Assembly (NCBI GenBank): GCA_963665185.2
Contig: CAXXPO010000005.1
Span: forward strand, 62,001-126,000
Direction of reading: 5' to 3'
Length of the DNA: 64,000 nucleotides
Source: G963665185 sp963665185
GTDB lineage: Bacteria > Desulfobacterota > Desulfovibrionia > Desulfovibrionales > Desulfovibrionaceae
Made by a program: the position numbers and the translations under genes
Shown: piece after piece, positions 42,366 to 51,681 of the stretch
How the letters are laid out: the number at the start of each line of letters is the position of its first letter
Numbering within the stretch: the first letter of the stretch is position 1
Notes under the pieces: model-generated
What the model was told of the DNA's origin: nothing
Database searches by the model: none
What the model saw: only the letters and a program-made list of their open reading frames with translations

Positions 42366-43506
42366 CGTCCCACACCGCCGTGATCTGCACGTCCGCCAGC
42401 ACGGCCAAACCATTTGCAGGCACGGCCACATCCGTAGCCGGAGAATTCCACAAAACCTTTTTTACCCCAGGAACAGCCATCAATGTGGCCACAAGCAAAT
42501 CGCGTGGCACATCCTGGCCAATCTGCAAGGGTGAAACGCCTGGAACGGGAGAGGGATCGGTGAACAGGGCGCGGATTCGCGTTTCCGCCTGGGCAACAAC
42601 CTGAAATGCTTCGCCGCTGGTCAATAGCAGTTCCGCCTGAATTTCCAGGGGAACAGCTACCGGGGCACACACCAACACATTGTCGTTCACCGGACGTCGT
42701 TCCTGGATCACAGCATCGACGGCAGCCAACAAGGCGTCCGTCGGCATTCCGGCGGCTCCGCGCACCACGACGTCCACGGTACCCTGGCCTCTGGGATGAC
42801 GGTCCAGCACGGCGGCGGCAATGACGCCAGTGACACTCAGCGCCCAGGCCTGGTAGGCGTGTTTGGTGGCTCCACCGACTTCCTGCCATGCCAACTCGTA
42901 CCGCTCCCGCAGGCGTTCGTCGGTCTCTTCATCCGCTCCTTCGTTTTCCAACCAATCCGGGGCATTGGTCACAGTCTGAATGCCCGGTACATGCGTCACG
43001 ATCTCTGAAATTTGTCCGGCTGTGGCATTGGCCGATGCACCATAGTCTTCAGACTCAACCGACACGGCCACCTGAGTCTGGCCATCTATCAACACCGCAT
43101 CCTCTGTGGTTACAAACCGATATGTCCGCCCCGTGCCATCCGGCGGAGTGCGCAAGATGCGCCCCTTGGGAACCGGCACATTTCCTCTGGCATCTCCTGT
43201 AAAAATCACTTTTCCCACAGCTTTGGTAGCCTGCTTGCGCGAGGCTTCCACCTGGTCGGCGTGCAAATCCAACCAGGTCGTACTGGCGGATTCAGGGAAC
43301 GCCTGGTTAAGAATTACAGCCAAGACCTGATAGAGCTGATATAATCCCCAGGCCCAAATTTCGATCAAGCCACGCACTACGCCCTTATTCAGATTCAGGC
43401 GGTTAGGAAGCCATCCTTTTGCCGCGTACTCATCCTGGACAGCGTTGATCCGCGTGTACAAATCCTCTCGGATTTCAGCGAGGGTCTTATGAACGGGGAC
43501 TGACAT
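42358..43506 (-). CDS. Baseplate assembly protein J-like (Mu gp47)
   Basis: A 382-residue baseplate wedge protein. It contains PESASTTWLDLHADQVEASR, then KAVGKVIFTGDARGNVPVPKG and GASANATAGQISEIVTHVPGI, GADEETDERLRERYELAWQE and GQGTVDVVVRGAAGMPTDALL, all typical of the gpJ/gp47 family. The start overlaps the gpW-like gene by 20 bases. Confidence 0.88.
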   Translation of the reverse strand: MSVPVHKTLAEIREDLYTRINAVQDEYAAKGWLPNRLNLNKGVVRGLIEIWAWGLYQLYQVLAVILNQAFPESASTTWLDLHADQVEASRKQATKAVGKVIFTGDARGNVPVPKGRILRTPPDGTGRTYRFVTTEDAVLIDGQTQVAVSVESEDYGASANATAGQISEIVTHVPGIQTVTNAPDWLENEGADEETDERLRERYELAWQEVGGATKHAYQAWALSVTGVIAAAVLDRHPRGQGTVDVVVRGAAGMPTDALLAAVDAVIQERRPVNDNVLVCAPVAVPLEIQAELLLTSGEAFQVVAQAETRIRALFTDPSPVPGVSPLQIGQDVPRDLLVATLMAVPGVKKVLWNSPATDVAVPANGLAVLADVQITAVWDDE

Positions 43507-43927
43507 CTTGCACCACCAGTTCGGGGTTATTTTCTCCGCCCACCTGAAACAACAGATTGAAGCGGTTGAGTGTGTCGGTGAATTGCCAGCTGGCCTTTGC
43601 CGTTATGCCGTTTTCGTCCCAGGCCACGATGTTGCAGGTGGGAGACGTGGGCACAATACGCGGGTCAGCTTGAAGCCGCTTGACGACCTCGGCCTCGAAA
43701 CCGATCCGCGCGGACAGAGTGTTTTCCTCCTTGAACCAGTTGTGCAACAGGGAGCCGAATTCGACGTCGTAAAAGAGTTCTCCCAGGGCCGTGAATAAGC
43801 GCAGGATTACATCTTGGACGCCCGTATCCTCGCCATCGCAAAGAAGAAGCTCACCGTTTGCGGCAACTTTGGGTTGCATAGATTTCAAATTAAGAGCTAT
43901 ATCTTGAGCAAAAATGTGCACAGTCAT
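43487..43927 (-). CDS. Baseplate wedge protein gp46/gpW-like
   Basis: A 146-residue protein. It includes LLCDGEDTGVQDVILRLFT, LGELFYDVEFGSLLHNWFK and FEAEVVKRLQADPRI, the GPW/gp25-like pattern of small lysozyme-lineage wedge subunits. It is the first baseplate gene after the interrupting plus-strand gene at 43951. Confidence 0.75.
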   Translation of the reverse strand: MTVHIFAQDIALNLKSMQPKVAANGELLLCDGEDTGVQDVILRLFTALGELFYDVEFGSLLHNWFKEENTLSARIGFEAEVVKRLQADPRIVPTSPTCNIVAWDENGITAKASWQFTDTLNRFNLLFQVGGENNPELVVQDVSPRS

Positions 43928-43950
43928 ATCGCAACTCCATGGAGGGAAAG

Positions 43951-44487
43951 ATGCTGAACCGTGAGTTTCAAAAAGAATGTCTTGTTCTTCTTAAGGGAAA
44001 TTATCCAGAGCAAGTAAAGGGACAGGAATTTTCCAGATTGTATTTTGAACGCACCCCAATCGCAGAAAATGCTAGCTTCGATGAAGTATGGTCTTCTCAT
44101 GTAAATGAGCCGTTCGTCTTGGCTACGCTGAGTTATCTTAGTGAACATAATTTGATAGAAACAGAGCGTGTGTCTTTTGAAGATTACATTCCAAGAGCCA
44201 AAATAACGGCCAAAGGACTTGATTTTCTTGAAGACGATGGCGGACTTTCTGCTATTCTCAATACGGTCACGGTAAAATTTGACGTAGATAATATCCGTCA
44301 GCTTGTTGAAGCGGGATTGTTGCAAGCCCACATGCCGGAGGAACAAAAAGGAGCTTTGCAGGAAGCCATTCGCAATGCCCCTGGCACCATACTCCAAACA
44401 GCAATGGCTAAGATGGTGGAAAAAGGTATTGGCGATCCGATTGGAACGGCCAAGGCGGTGGCCGGATTGTTTGGAATATCCTGGTAG
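43951..44487 (+). CDS. Opposite-strand cargo gene (moron) with winged-helix-like N-terminal domain
   Basis: A 178-residue, AT-rich gene with a GGAGGG-AAAG-ATG start, lying backwards inside the late operon between gp46-like and gp45-like genes. Residues about 50-90 (EPFVLATLSYLSEHNLIETE ... ITAKGLDFLEDDGG) resemble a winged-helix domain. The C-terminal third is amphipathic helix (MPEEQKGALQEAIRNAPGT, then KAVAGLFGISW). No named family is recognised. It is not needed for virion building, so it probably serves the lysogen (exclusion, toxin or regulation), which is inference. Confidence 0.75.
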   Translation: MLNREFQKECLVLLKGNYPEQVKGQEFSRLYFERTPIAENASFDEVWSSHVNEPFVLATLSYLSEHNLIETERVSFEDYIPRAKITAKGLDFLEDDGGLSAILNTVTVKFDVDNIRQLVEAGLLQAHMPEEQKGALQEAIRNAPGTILQTAMAKMVEKGIGDPIGTAKAVAGLFGISW

Positions 44488-44489
44488 GA

Positions 44490-45239
44490 TCACAGTAGAC
44501 CTCCACTCCGGCTTCCAGCGTAACAATTGCCGCTAATATTGGCGCTGCCCGACACTTCCAACGAAGTGCATTTGATGGGACCGTTTATCGTATAGCTTCC
44601 CTGGTGCGTGGTGTGGGCGCTCTTGGTCTCCTTGCCCACACCGCCGTCCTGACCAGTGGCGCTCAGATTTCCAACCAGGTTGATTTGAGGGGCTTTGATC
44701 GTTGCTGGGCCACTTACTTCAATAGTCCAGTTCCCACCCACCGCTTCCTGCTTTGAGCCGCCCACTGTATTGGTCAGATCCCCGCCGCACTCGTTGATAT
44801 TGTTGGCCGGAGTCAGCGTGATCACGTTGCCGCCCGCGTCAATCTTAATTGACGTGCCGGGCGTCTGCTGAACAATCCAGGCTCCGATCTCGCAGTCCGG
44901 AGCGGAATTGCCTTGCCATCGAAAATTCGAGATGCGCGGGAAATCCGGATCACCATCGTAGTATTCCAGGTCGCACAGCGTACCCACGGCAGGCGGGCAG
45001 ACCACGCCGCGTTTTGGGCCACCCCAGAGAACAGGAATTTCAACGTGTGGAATTACCGGCTCGGCGGAATCAACGGATTCATCGTTGCGCAGGGGCTGCA
45101 CGTCAGCCCAATAGCGGCCGTCACTGGCATGTGTGGCCACAACTTTGGCTTTACGCACCACACGATAATAGGCCCGCAAATTGGGCATGGCGATTTCCAC
45201 CACGCGCTTGAGCAGGGACAGCAGATCAGTACCGGCCAT
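44490..45239 (-). CDS. Baseplate assembly protein V-like (Mu gp45), spike
   Basis: A 249-residue protein. The N-terminal OB-fold region has YYRVVRKAKVVATHASDGRY and PVIPHVEIPVLWGGPKRGVV. The C-terminal half is repetitive beta-helix sequence (KIDAGGNVITLTPANN, GGDLTNTVGGSKQEAVGGNW, GPIKCTSLEVSGSANISG) forming the tail needle. It overlaps the upstream gene by 14 bases. Confidence 0.85.
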   Translation of the reverse strand: MAGTDLLSLLKRVVEIAMPNLRAYYRVVRKAKVVATHASDGRYWADVQPLRNDESVDSAEPVIPHVEIPVLWGGPKRGVVCPPAVGTLCDLEYYDGDPDFPRISNFRWQGNSAPDCEIGAWIVQQTPGTSIKIDAGGNVITLTPANNINECGGDLTNTVGGSKQEAVGGNWTIEVSGPATIKAPQINLVGNLSATGQDGGVGKETKSAHTTHQGSYTINGPIKCTSLEVSGSANISGNCYAGSRSGGLL

Positions 45240-46041
45240 ACTCTGCTCCGTACCAAAGGAAAGTTCTGGCGGAATATGGGGTTATGGCGTGCTCCACGCG
45301 CAACGCACGACGCTCGGCGTCAATACCACGCCTGGAATCGACAATCCGGAACAGCCGGGAATGCATCAGGTCGGGAAGCAGGAATGTTTCCACCTTGCCC
45401 AAGCCATGCCGCTGGCCAGTGTACAGATTATGTCGGATCAATCCGGCTCCGGTTGAGATTTCCGGCACGTCGCCTGGTTCGTCGAAGTCGCCCCAATTCA
45501 CGCCTTCCGCTCCGAGCCACAAGGCCCACCGGCTCATATCCATACCGACGGCGCGTTGCACGGACTGCGCAACCTGAACGGCCAATTGCCAGACCGGCAA
45601 CGTAGATGCTGCAATATGCCGCAACTGCACACCAGTACTGTCTATCCGGTCCACAGACAGGCCGGTTTGTTGGACGGCCCAGGACAACACTGCCTCCGGC
45701 GTTTCCCACTCCCAAGTCTGACAAATTGCTACACGCACCAAGGGGAAAGCCGAGCACACGCAATGAATCCGTATCTGGTCCTTCTGCTGCCCCGATTCCA
45801 CAGCGGAAACCGTACCGTTCCAGTTTCCGGCGGTGGAATTCCTATAGCCGGATACGATGGACACCGACTGGCCAGTTTGTATTGCCTGCACCAATTCGCC
45901 CTTGGGATCGGGCAGATCCACACTGGCTCGACTGAGTGGCGAATGCCGTTCGGAAACGATTTCGATACGTGGAGCGCGGTCTGTTTCCACCAGCCCGATC
46001 TGCACTAAGGTTTGCAGTCCTGAAAGTGTTGACGTTGTCAT
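45226..46041 (-). CDS. Baseplate hub protein, Mu gp44-like
   Basis: A 271-residue protein whose position and size fit Mu gp44 (gpP) or the phage late-control gpD fold: LPDPKGELVQAIQTGQSVSI, WEWETPEAVLSWAVQQTG, TLPVWQLAVQVAQSVQRAV and a final ITPYSARTFLWYGAEYGRY. It overlaps both neighbours by a few bases. Confidence 0.65.
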   Translation of the reverse strand: MTTSTLSGLQTLVQIGLVETDRAPRIEIVSERHSPLSRASVDLPDPKGELVQAIQTGQSVSIVSGYRNSTAGNWNGTVSAVESGQQKDQIRIHCVCSAFPLVRVAICQTWEWETPEAVLSWAVQQTGLSVDRIDSTGVQLRHIAASTLPVWQLAVQVAQSVQRAVGMDMSRWALWLGAEGVNWGDFDEPGDVPEISTGAGLIRHNLYTGQRHGLGKVETFLLPDLMHSRLFRIVDSRRGIDAERRALRVEHAITPYSARTFLWYGAEYGRY

Positions 46042-46550
46042 CGTCCCCTCCCCACAAAACGCTCATCCAGCCCGGCGGTGGCGTTGGTGCCGGGAGCATT
46101 CGTTTTTCCGGCAGCCCGGCGTTCGGCTTTAACGACCGGCGGGTTGTGCTCGGTGAACCTCAGAGTGGCCAGGATCACGTCATCGTCTTCCGTTTCGGTT
46201 GATTCCAAACCATCGAACACAACTTCATTCACCCCCCTGGCCCGCATGTGCGGGTTGGCGACATCCAGGATCAGCGGATTGCCGGAACTGTCCTGCCCAA
46301 CGAACAAGCCGTTAATATTGGCCAACTTGTCGTAGCAGGTGCTCCCGTCCTCCGTTGTCAACGCCAGAACCAGGGTGATTGCATCATCCTCCCATCCCAG
46401 CGGTGTTTTCGCCTTGCCGGATACGCCGTCCTGTTCGGCCTCGTCATACCGAACCTGTCCGCGCACGCTCAGCGATGCAAGGATTCCGGGCAGGCTACGG
46501 CCATCCAGTGCGACCGCACCGTGACTAAATGAAAGAATGCCGTCAGCCAT
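46038..46550 (-). CDS. Phage tail protein between tape measure and baseplate hub
   Basis: A 170-residue protein starting MADGILSFSHGAVALDGRSL. It is beta-rich (VEVVFDGLESTETEDDDVIL-like central part) and ends in a basic tail. Its position is that of Mu gp43 (gpN), but it is much shorter, so I only call it a tail protein. The start overlaps the end of the tape-measure gene by eight bases. Confidence 0.6.
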   Translation of the reverse strand: MADGILSFSHGAVALDGRSLPGILASLSVRGQVRYDEAEQDGVSGKAKTPLGWEDDAITLVLALTTEDGSTCYDKLANINGLFVGQDSSGNPLILDVANPHMRARGVNEVVFDGLESTETEDDDVILATLRFTEHNPPVVKAERRAAGKTNAPGTNATAGLDERFVGRGR

Positions 46551-48996
46551 TTGTGCCTCCATCAAAGCGTTCAACCAGGGCCAGCAATTGCTGCACAAAA
46601 TCTTTTCCGTCCGCGACGCCCGGCAGATTCAGGTTCTGAATGGTGATGGTGGTCCGGCCTGCGTTCCCGCCTGCCGTGGCAGTCTGCCGCCCGGTCCGGC
46701 TTTGTCCGGCCTGAATGCCCGACATATCCACACGGGGCGGCTCGGGAGTTGGCACTGAAGGAACGTCGAATTGCGGTTGCACAAGCGGCTGAATGTCTTG
46801 CGGCTGCCACATTGCCGCACCAGACACGTCCTGTTGAATGGGCATGTCATACCGTTGCAAGTCGATTTGATCGGCCTGCCAAGATGCTGTTCCCAGCAAA
46901 TTGGGGAGAACTGGCGGCTGTATGCCTTGCGGTTGCCAACGGGCCGTACCGGAAACATCTTGCGCCACAGGCGTGGCCAACTCCGGAGGTGTCATTTGCG
47001 GCCCGGCAACGGCATCAACGGATATGGTCGGGCTGACGGCCATGGCAACACCCGCCAACGCACCTGCGGCGGTCTTGACCAGACCGGGTGCGGCGGCCCT
47101 GACACCAGAGCCCAACGTATCCATCATGGCCCGTCCACTGCGGGTCAGAGAAGATAGTGGGCCTTCTTTCGCATCAGAAAACGGCAAAAGCTGGCGTACA
47201 CGGCTCAAGACACCTTTAACGGCCTTGAACGGAGCCATGGCCATGCTCTTTATGCCCGCGACAAAAGTGGACACGAGCTTGCGCCCGGCTTCGGCCAGGG
47301 AAATCTTGCCGGAAAAAAGGTCGATGACGGTGGTGAGAGAAGATAGGACCATGCGCAAAGGAGTCAGAGCAACGCGGACTCCGGCTGCAAGCAGACGAAA
47401 TGCGCCGCCGATGACAACACCGATGACTTCCCCGAAGAAACGCCACCCGGAGCCGTCTGCAACGCCGGTAAGGTCGGCAAGCGGGGCGAAGCAGGCAGAA
47501 ATCGACGTCCACAGGGAACCGAAAGCATCGCCGACTTCCGACAGTACATCCTTGAAGACGAAGAATGCCGCTCCCAGCTCCCCGCCCAGGCGCTCCCCAA
47601 TCAACGAAAAGATATTGCCCAGATATTGAAAGGCACTTCGAACAGGAGCGCATTCATTGTAGAGCGCCACCAGCCCCGCCCCAAGAGCAACCAAAGCCAT
47701 GGCCACAATGATAATGGGGTTGGCCATCAGCACGGCGCTTAACGCGCCCCAGGCAGTTGTTCCGGCCCAAACGGCCAAAGTTAAAACCGTTATGGCCAAT
47801 ACAGCCGTTCCGGCGACGGCAGCCAGCGAAATCAAAAAACGTCCCACGGGATGTCCCGCCAATGCGTCAAGGGTCCGCACCACGCCAGTGGCCACGGTTG
47901 TGATGCCGCGCATGGCTGGCAAAAACAGACTGCCTATTGTGATTTCAAGCGATTCAAAGGCACTGCCAAGCGACTTGATGTCGCCGCGCCAGTTGTCGTT
48001 TTGCTTGGCCGCAATTTCAGCAGCCGTTCCGGCGGCGTGCAACTGTGCCGCATACTTGGCAATGCCTCCGGACCCGGCTTTGTCGAACAATGCAAGCACC
48101 GCGCTCATGGCCTCGGTGCCGAAGACCGTTTTTGTAAAGGCCATCTTCTGGGCGCTGCCCATGGTTTCGGTCGCTTTGGCCATGTCTTGTAAAATGGCAA
48201 TCGGGCTGCGCAGGTTGCCTGCGGCATCCATTGTTTGGACACCCAGCTTTGCGATTGCTTTGGACGCCTCGGACGACGGTGCGGCCAACCCATTGAGCAT
48301 TGACCGAAGCGCGGTTCCGGCCTGGCTTCCCTTGATGCCCACATTGCCCAGCAGCCCGGCCATGGCAGCGGTGCTCTCTATTGAGAGGCCAGCCTTTTCA
48401 GCTACCGGAGCCACGTACTTCATTGTCTCGCCCAACAGCTCAAGGGAGGTATTGGACGTGGTGAATGCGGCGGTCAACGTGTCTGCGACACGCGGCATCT
48501 GGCTGGCTTCCAGATTGAAGGCGGAAAGTATGTCGGATGAAATATCAGCGGCGCGACCCAGGTCCGTGGCTCCGGCACTGGCCATGTTCAAAACGGCAGG
48601 CAGTGCAGCAACATTCTGCTGCACGGTAAATCCGGCCATGGCCAGATACTTCTGGCCTTCCGCAACCTGCATTGCCGACCATTCAGTGGTCGCGCCCAAT
48701 TCACGAGTGGCCCTGGAAAGTTTCAGCATTTCGGCGGGAGTCGCGTTCGACACGGCTCCCACCCTGGACATTGCGGCCTCAAAATCTCCGGCAGCGCGTA
48801 TTGGTGAAATCAGCGATGCCAGCACAATACCGGCGGCGGCAGCCAGGGGCAGCAGTGCCTTTGCCAGCTTTCCCATACGACTGCCCAAACCGTCGGCAGT
48901 GTTGCCGGTCGTCTTCATTTGGGCACGGATGGCACGTAACGGTGCGCTGATCATATCCATCAGCGTCATCGTGGCCATTACGTTGAAGACGTCCAT
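46543..48996 (-). CDS. Tail tape-measure protein (TP901 family)
   Basis: An 817-residue length-ruler protein. The N-terminal core matches the TP901 tape-measure domain: GDFEAAMSRVGAVSNATPAE, TEWSAMQVAEGQKYLAMAGF, LETMKYVAPVAEKAGLSIES and AGLLGNVGIKGSQAGTALRS. Hydrophobic segments follow near residues 380-450 (LAAVAGTAVLAITVLTLAV, IIIVAMALVALGAGLVALY). The last 200 residues include repeats of the type DVSGTARWQPQGIQP, three near-copies, before the end. The ATG overlaps the stop of the frameshifted chaperone product by one base. Confidence 0.9.
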   Translation of the reverse strand: MDVFNVMATMTLMDMISAPLRAIRAQMKTTGNTADGLGSRMGKLAKALLPLAAAAGIVLASLISPIRAAGDFEAAMSRVGAVSNATPAEMLKLSRATRELGATTEWSAMQVAEGQKYLAMAGFTVQQNVAALPAVLNMASAGATDLGRAADISSDILSAFNLEASQMPRVADTLTAAFTTSNTSLELLGETMKYVAPVAEKAGLSIESTAAMAGLLGNVGIKGSQAGTALRSMLNGLAAPSSEASKAIAKLGVQTMDAAGNLRSPIAILQDMAKATETMGSAQKMAFTKTVFGTEAMSAVLALFDKAGSGGIAKYAAQLHAAGTAAEIAAKQNDNWRGDIKSLGSAFESLEITIGSLFLPAMRGITTVATGVVRTLDALAGHPVGRFLISLAAVAGTAVLAITVLTLAVWAGTTAWGALSAVLMANPIIIVAMALVALGAGLVALYNECAPVRSAFQYLGNIFSLIGERLGGELGAAFFVFKDVLSEVGDAFGSLWTSISACFAPLADLTGVADGSGWRFFGEVIGVVIGGAFRLLAAGVRVALTPLRMVLSSLTTVIDLFSGKISLAEAGRKLVSTFVAGIKSMAMAPFKAVKGVLSRVRQLLPFSDAKEGPLSSLTRSGRAMMDTLGSGVRAAAPGLVKTAAGALAGVAMAVSPTISVDAVAGPQMTPPELATPVAQDVSGTARWQPQGIQPPVLPNLLGTASWQADQIDLQRYDMPIQQDVSGAAMWQPQDIQPLVQPQFDVPSVPTPEPPRVDMSGIQAGQSRTGRQTATAGGNAGRTTITIQNLNLPGVADGKDFVQQLLALVERFDGGTNG

Positions 48997-49480
48997 CAGT
49001 TATGCGCTCCCATCATTTTTGCCATGGTTTCCCAGTAACGGCGTTCCAGCCAATCGGCCTGGGACAATGCGTCCAAAAATGCCTCAGTGTCTTCCGGGGG
49101 CTCCATATGCAGCCAGTGCCGGATGAGGGCCGCCCGCTGCCCCACGGGGTCCTGGGCGGCCCTTTGGGTCAGTTTCCCAGTTCGCCGAAGCCGACGGAAA
49201 TCAACAGCACGTTGCCGAATGTGGGGGCCAGCCCCGGATAGTCCTTCAACGAATCGTCCAGATAGGGCTTATCTTCGGGATGCACAGTTTCCTTCAGCAG
49301 GTTGCTGAAGGCACGGGCGCTGTTTTTCAGCATATCCTTTTGTGCCCTGCTCACTTGCTGCACACCAGGACGCCGGAACCGAAAGGAAAACGTAACCTCC
49401 TTACCCTTGAAACGGTCCACAAATTCATGACTCAATTCGGTGTATTCAGTGGTCTGGGGGGGCTTTTCATTTTCGCTCAT
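48996..49480 (-). CDS. Tail assembly chaperone, long form made by -1 frameshifting
   Basis: The short-form gene ends ...CTG-GGA-AAC-TGA. The heptamer GGGAAAC (49178-49172) fits the X-XXY-YYZ slippery pattern. After a -1 slip the frame continues CTG-ACC-CAA for 58 more residues (LTQRAAQDPVGQRAALIRHW, then WLERRYWETMAKMMGAHN) and stops at 48998-48996. The stop overlaps the tape-measure ATG. The result is a 161-residue gpG-T type fusion, as in lambda, P2 and Mu, where a chaperone pair precedes the tape-measure gene. Confidence 0.85.
49169..49480 (-). CDS. Tail assembly chaperone, short form
   Basis: A 103-residue acidic protein beginning MSENEKPPQTTEYTELSHEF and containing VTFSFRFRRPGVQQVSRAQK. 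It lies between the tube and tape-measure genes, where gpG/gpE/gp41-type chaperones are found. It is the unshifted product; the long form uses the slippery site at its end. Confidence 0.8.
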   Translation of the reverse strand: MSENEKPPQTTEYTELSHEFVDRFKGKEVTFSFRFRRPGVQQVSRAQKDMLKNSARAFSNLLKETVHPEDKPYLDDSLKDYPGLAPTFGNVLLISVGFGELGN

Positions 49481-49521
49481 AACTTTTTCCTCGTTTTTCT
49501 CATGTTAGGTGACCAACCGGG

Positions 49522-49980
49522 CTAATTCCCCGGCGCTCCGTCGCGGCCAGCGTTGTATGCATCCGTACCGTTCCACTTGATTGCCGAAAGGATGGTGAAA
49601 TCAAGCTTCACGCTCCCCGCGTTGTCGTCTTCCTGCTTGGCGCTGGTATCTACCTTGGTGAACAACACATCGGGCAACGTATCGGTGACGCTTTCCTGGT
49701 CGTTGTTCGCATAGCTGACCACGATAGTTACCGGGGTCTTGGCATATACGCTGCCGCCCATGCCGGTGCGGAGCCGCTCGTACTCGTCCTTGTCCAACGA
49801 AGCGGAACCGGACGCCTTATAGTTCTTACGGCCATAACCACGGGCCGTACTGCCTTTGCCATAGCGGGGTTCAATGCTCCGTTCGTCGTTGTAGCTGATC
49901 TCGGTCAGCCCGACGGCGATGCCCTGGGGCAGTTGCACCTCCACGGATTCCCAATCGTAAAGATTGCCGTTGATTGCCAT
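49522..49980 (-). CDS. Tail tube protein
   Basis: A 152-residue protein starting MAINGNLYDWESVEVQLPQG, with EPRYGKGSTARGYGRKNYKA and SGSASLDKDEYERLR. It follows the sheath gene, as the Mu gpM/P2 FII tube gene does, and has the size and beta-rich look of that family. Confidence 0.75.
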   Translation of the reverse strand: MAINGNLYDWESVEVQLPQGIAVGLTEISYNDERSIEPRYGKGSTARGYGRKNYKASGSASLDKDEYERLRTGMGGSVYAKTPVTIVVSYANNDQESVTDTLPDVLFTKVDTSAKQEDDNAGSVKLDFTILSAIKWNGTDAYNAGRDGAPGN

Positions 49981-49989
49981 GAGGGCCTC

Positions 49990-51672
49990 CTATTGCAGGC
50001 GGGGATCGAAGGCGGACCCCGCATAGTAGTAGCTGGCAAACAGCTTGATGGTACGGATGATCGGCAGGCCGACGAGCTTCATTTCTACGGCCACGCCGTT
50101 GTTCACGATGTCCTGGCCGTCTGGGATGTTCACGACATGTCCGGCCAGTTCCTGGGGGATGGAGGAGACCATGGTGTTCAGGCCATGCTCGATGTTCGCC
50201 TTGAGGAAGTTAAGCCCGGCGGCTCCACCTTCGCGCATGGGATCACCGGCCTCGTCGTACATCGACTTCAGGGCCTGGATACGGGCAAGGCGTACCGCCT
50301 TGAACACGGTGCGAACCACCGGGACATACTGATAATCGCTTGTCGGTTCGGCCAAGGTGCGGCCATCGCCAAAGTAGACCGAGGCCAACCCGGCATAGCG
50401 TTTCCCCACCACATACCCTGCTGATTCAAGTGTCGAGATGTGGGCGCTGTTCAGATCGTCGGGCAAAGCGGCCTGGGAAAGTCCGCCGTCACGCACACGG
50501 CCCGGAGCCCTGCAGACCGGTATGTTCATTATCCGCCCAGCCAGAATTCCGGCCATGTTGCGCGTCCGGCTTTGCCCGGTGCTGTCCGTGATTTCGCCGA
50601 ACCCGGCGCAGGCGCAAACGAACCGATGGGAAAAGCCGGCCTTTTCATCTTTCAAGGCCGCCACCCAGTCATCCACGGTTTCCCCGTCATAGGGCAGCCG
50701 GGTTTCGCAGAGGAAAAACGTGGGCCGATGCTTGTTCCACAACTCATCCGCCGTCACGCCCAGCGCCGCCCAATCAGCAGAATCCGACGGGCCGACAACG
50801 TAGACGAATTCCACATCGTAGCGTTCCAGGGGCAGTTCCAGAGCGGCTAGAACCGCGCTGATGCTGGGGGCGGGCGGCTGAACATCGAAACTGTATGTCG
50901 TGCCCAGCACGTAGTCTCCGGAAGGCAGCGTAAGAGTTACGCCGCTATCGGCTACGACCACCTTGCCATCGATGGGCAGCGTTCGAGCCATGGCATAGTT
51001 GTCGCCGCCGTCCACGCTAATCTGGTACTGCCCTTCGTTCAGGTCGCCTCCTGAAGTGATTTGAAACATCACTTCAGCTCCGGCCATGGGAGTACCGGCG
51101 GCTGTGATCGTAGGGCCGGTGCCGACCTGGGTAATCGGGCCGACGGGACCACGGACCGTCACTGGGTACCGATCTCCGGCAACCTGGTCCCCCTCACCGA
51201 GCACCAACGTGATGCCGGTTTCCCCCAGTGCGATTTGCCCGTTGGCGGGTGTGGCTGCGCTTTCCGTCCAGGTCGCGCCGTTGTCCAGCGTCAGTTTGTA
51301 TGTCGCTGCCCCCAAACTTCCGGCTTCGACGATCTCCACAACCGCGTCCGCATTGCCTCCGGCCACGCCGGAAAGAATAGCCGCCGGGCCGGTTCCGACG
51401 TGATCGCCCAGACGGGCATACCCGCCGGGCTGTCCGGCCACAGGAACGGCGGTCACAACCGCCGCTTGTCCTGCCGAGGCCAGCAGGTCGCGGATACGAT
51501 CCGTCAGCGGCCCAACGCCAAGCACTGCCTCGGGATCGCTGGACGGTCCCAGAAGATAGCCCTTGCCGGGTACTCCCTGGGAGCAGCAGCCGACAACGAT
51601 GCAGCTACCGTCAACGCCACCGGGAGCCAGCCCGGACACGCCGTCAACGATGTATTCAAATACGTCGCCCAT
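49990..51672 (-). CDS. Contractile tail sheath protein
   Basis: A 560-residue protein. The N-terminal VDGVSGLAPGGVDGSCIVVG and PSSDPEAVLGVGPLTDRIRD, and the C-terminal part with NIPVCRAPGRVRDGGL, LESAGYVVGKRYAGLASVYF and DYQYVPVVRTVFKAVRLARI, fit phage sheath proteins (Mu gpL/DUF2586-like). The middle carries two Ig-like repeats of the type GG(N/D)NGATW/NYAMA that decorate the outside. It shows that the virion has a contractile tail. Confidence 0.85.
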   Translation of the reverse strand: MGDVFEYIVDGVSGLAPGGVDGSCIVVGCCSQGVPGKGYLLGPSSDPEAVLGVGPLTDRIRDLLASAGQAAVVTAVPVAGQPGGYARLGDHVGTGPAAILSGVAGGNADAVVEIVEAGSLGAATYKLTLDNGATWTESAATPANGQIALGETGITLVLGEGDQVAGDRYPVTVRGPVGPITQVGTGPTITAAGTPMAGAEVMFQITSGGDLNEGQYQISVDGGDNYAMARTLPIDGKVVVADSGVTLTLPSGDYVLGTTYSFDVQPPAPSISAVLAALELPLERYDVEFVYVVGPSDSADWAALGVTADELWNKHRPTFFLCETRLPYDGETVDDWVAALKDEKAGFSHRFVCACAGFGEITDSTGQSRTRNMAGILAGRIMNIPVCRAPGRVRDGGLSQAALPDDLNSAHISTLESAGYVVGKRYAGLASVYFGDGRTLAEPTSDYQYVPVVRTVFKAVRLARIQALKSMYDEAGDPMREGGAAGLNFLKANIEHGLNTMVSSIPQELAGHVVNIPDGQDIVNNGVAVEMKLVGLPIIRTIKLFASYYYAGSAFDPRLQ

Positions 51673-51681
51673 AGCGGTCTC

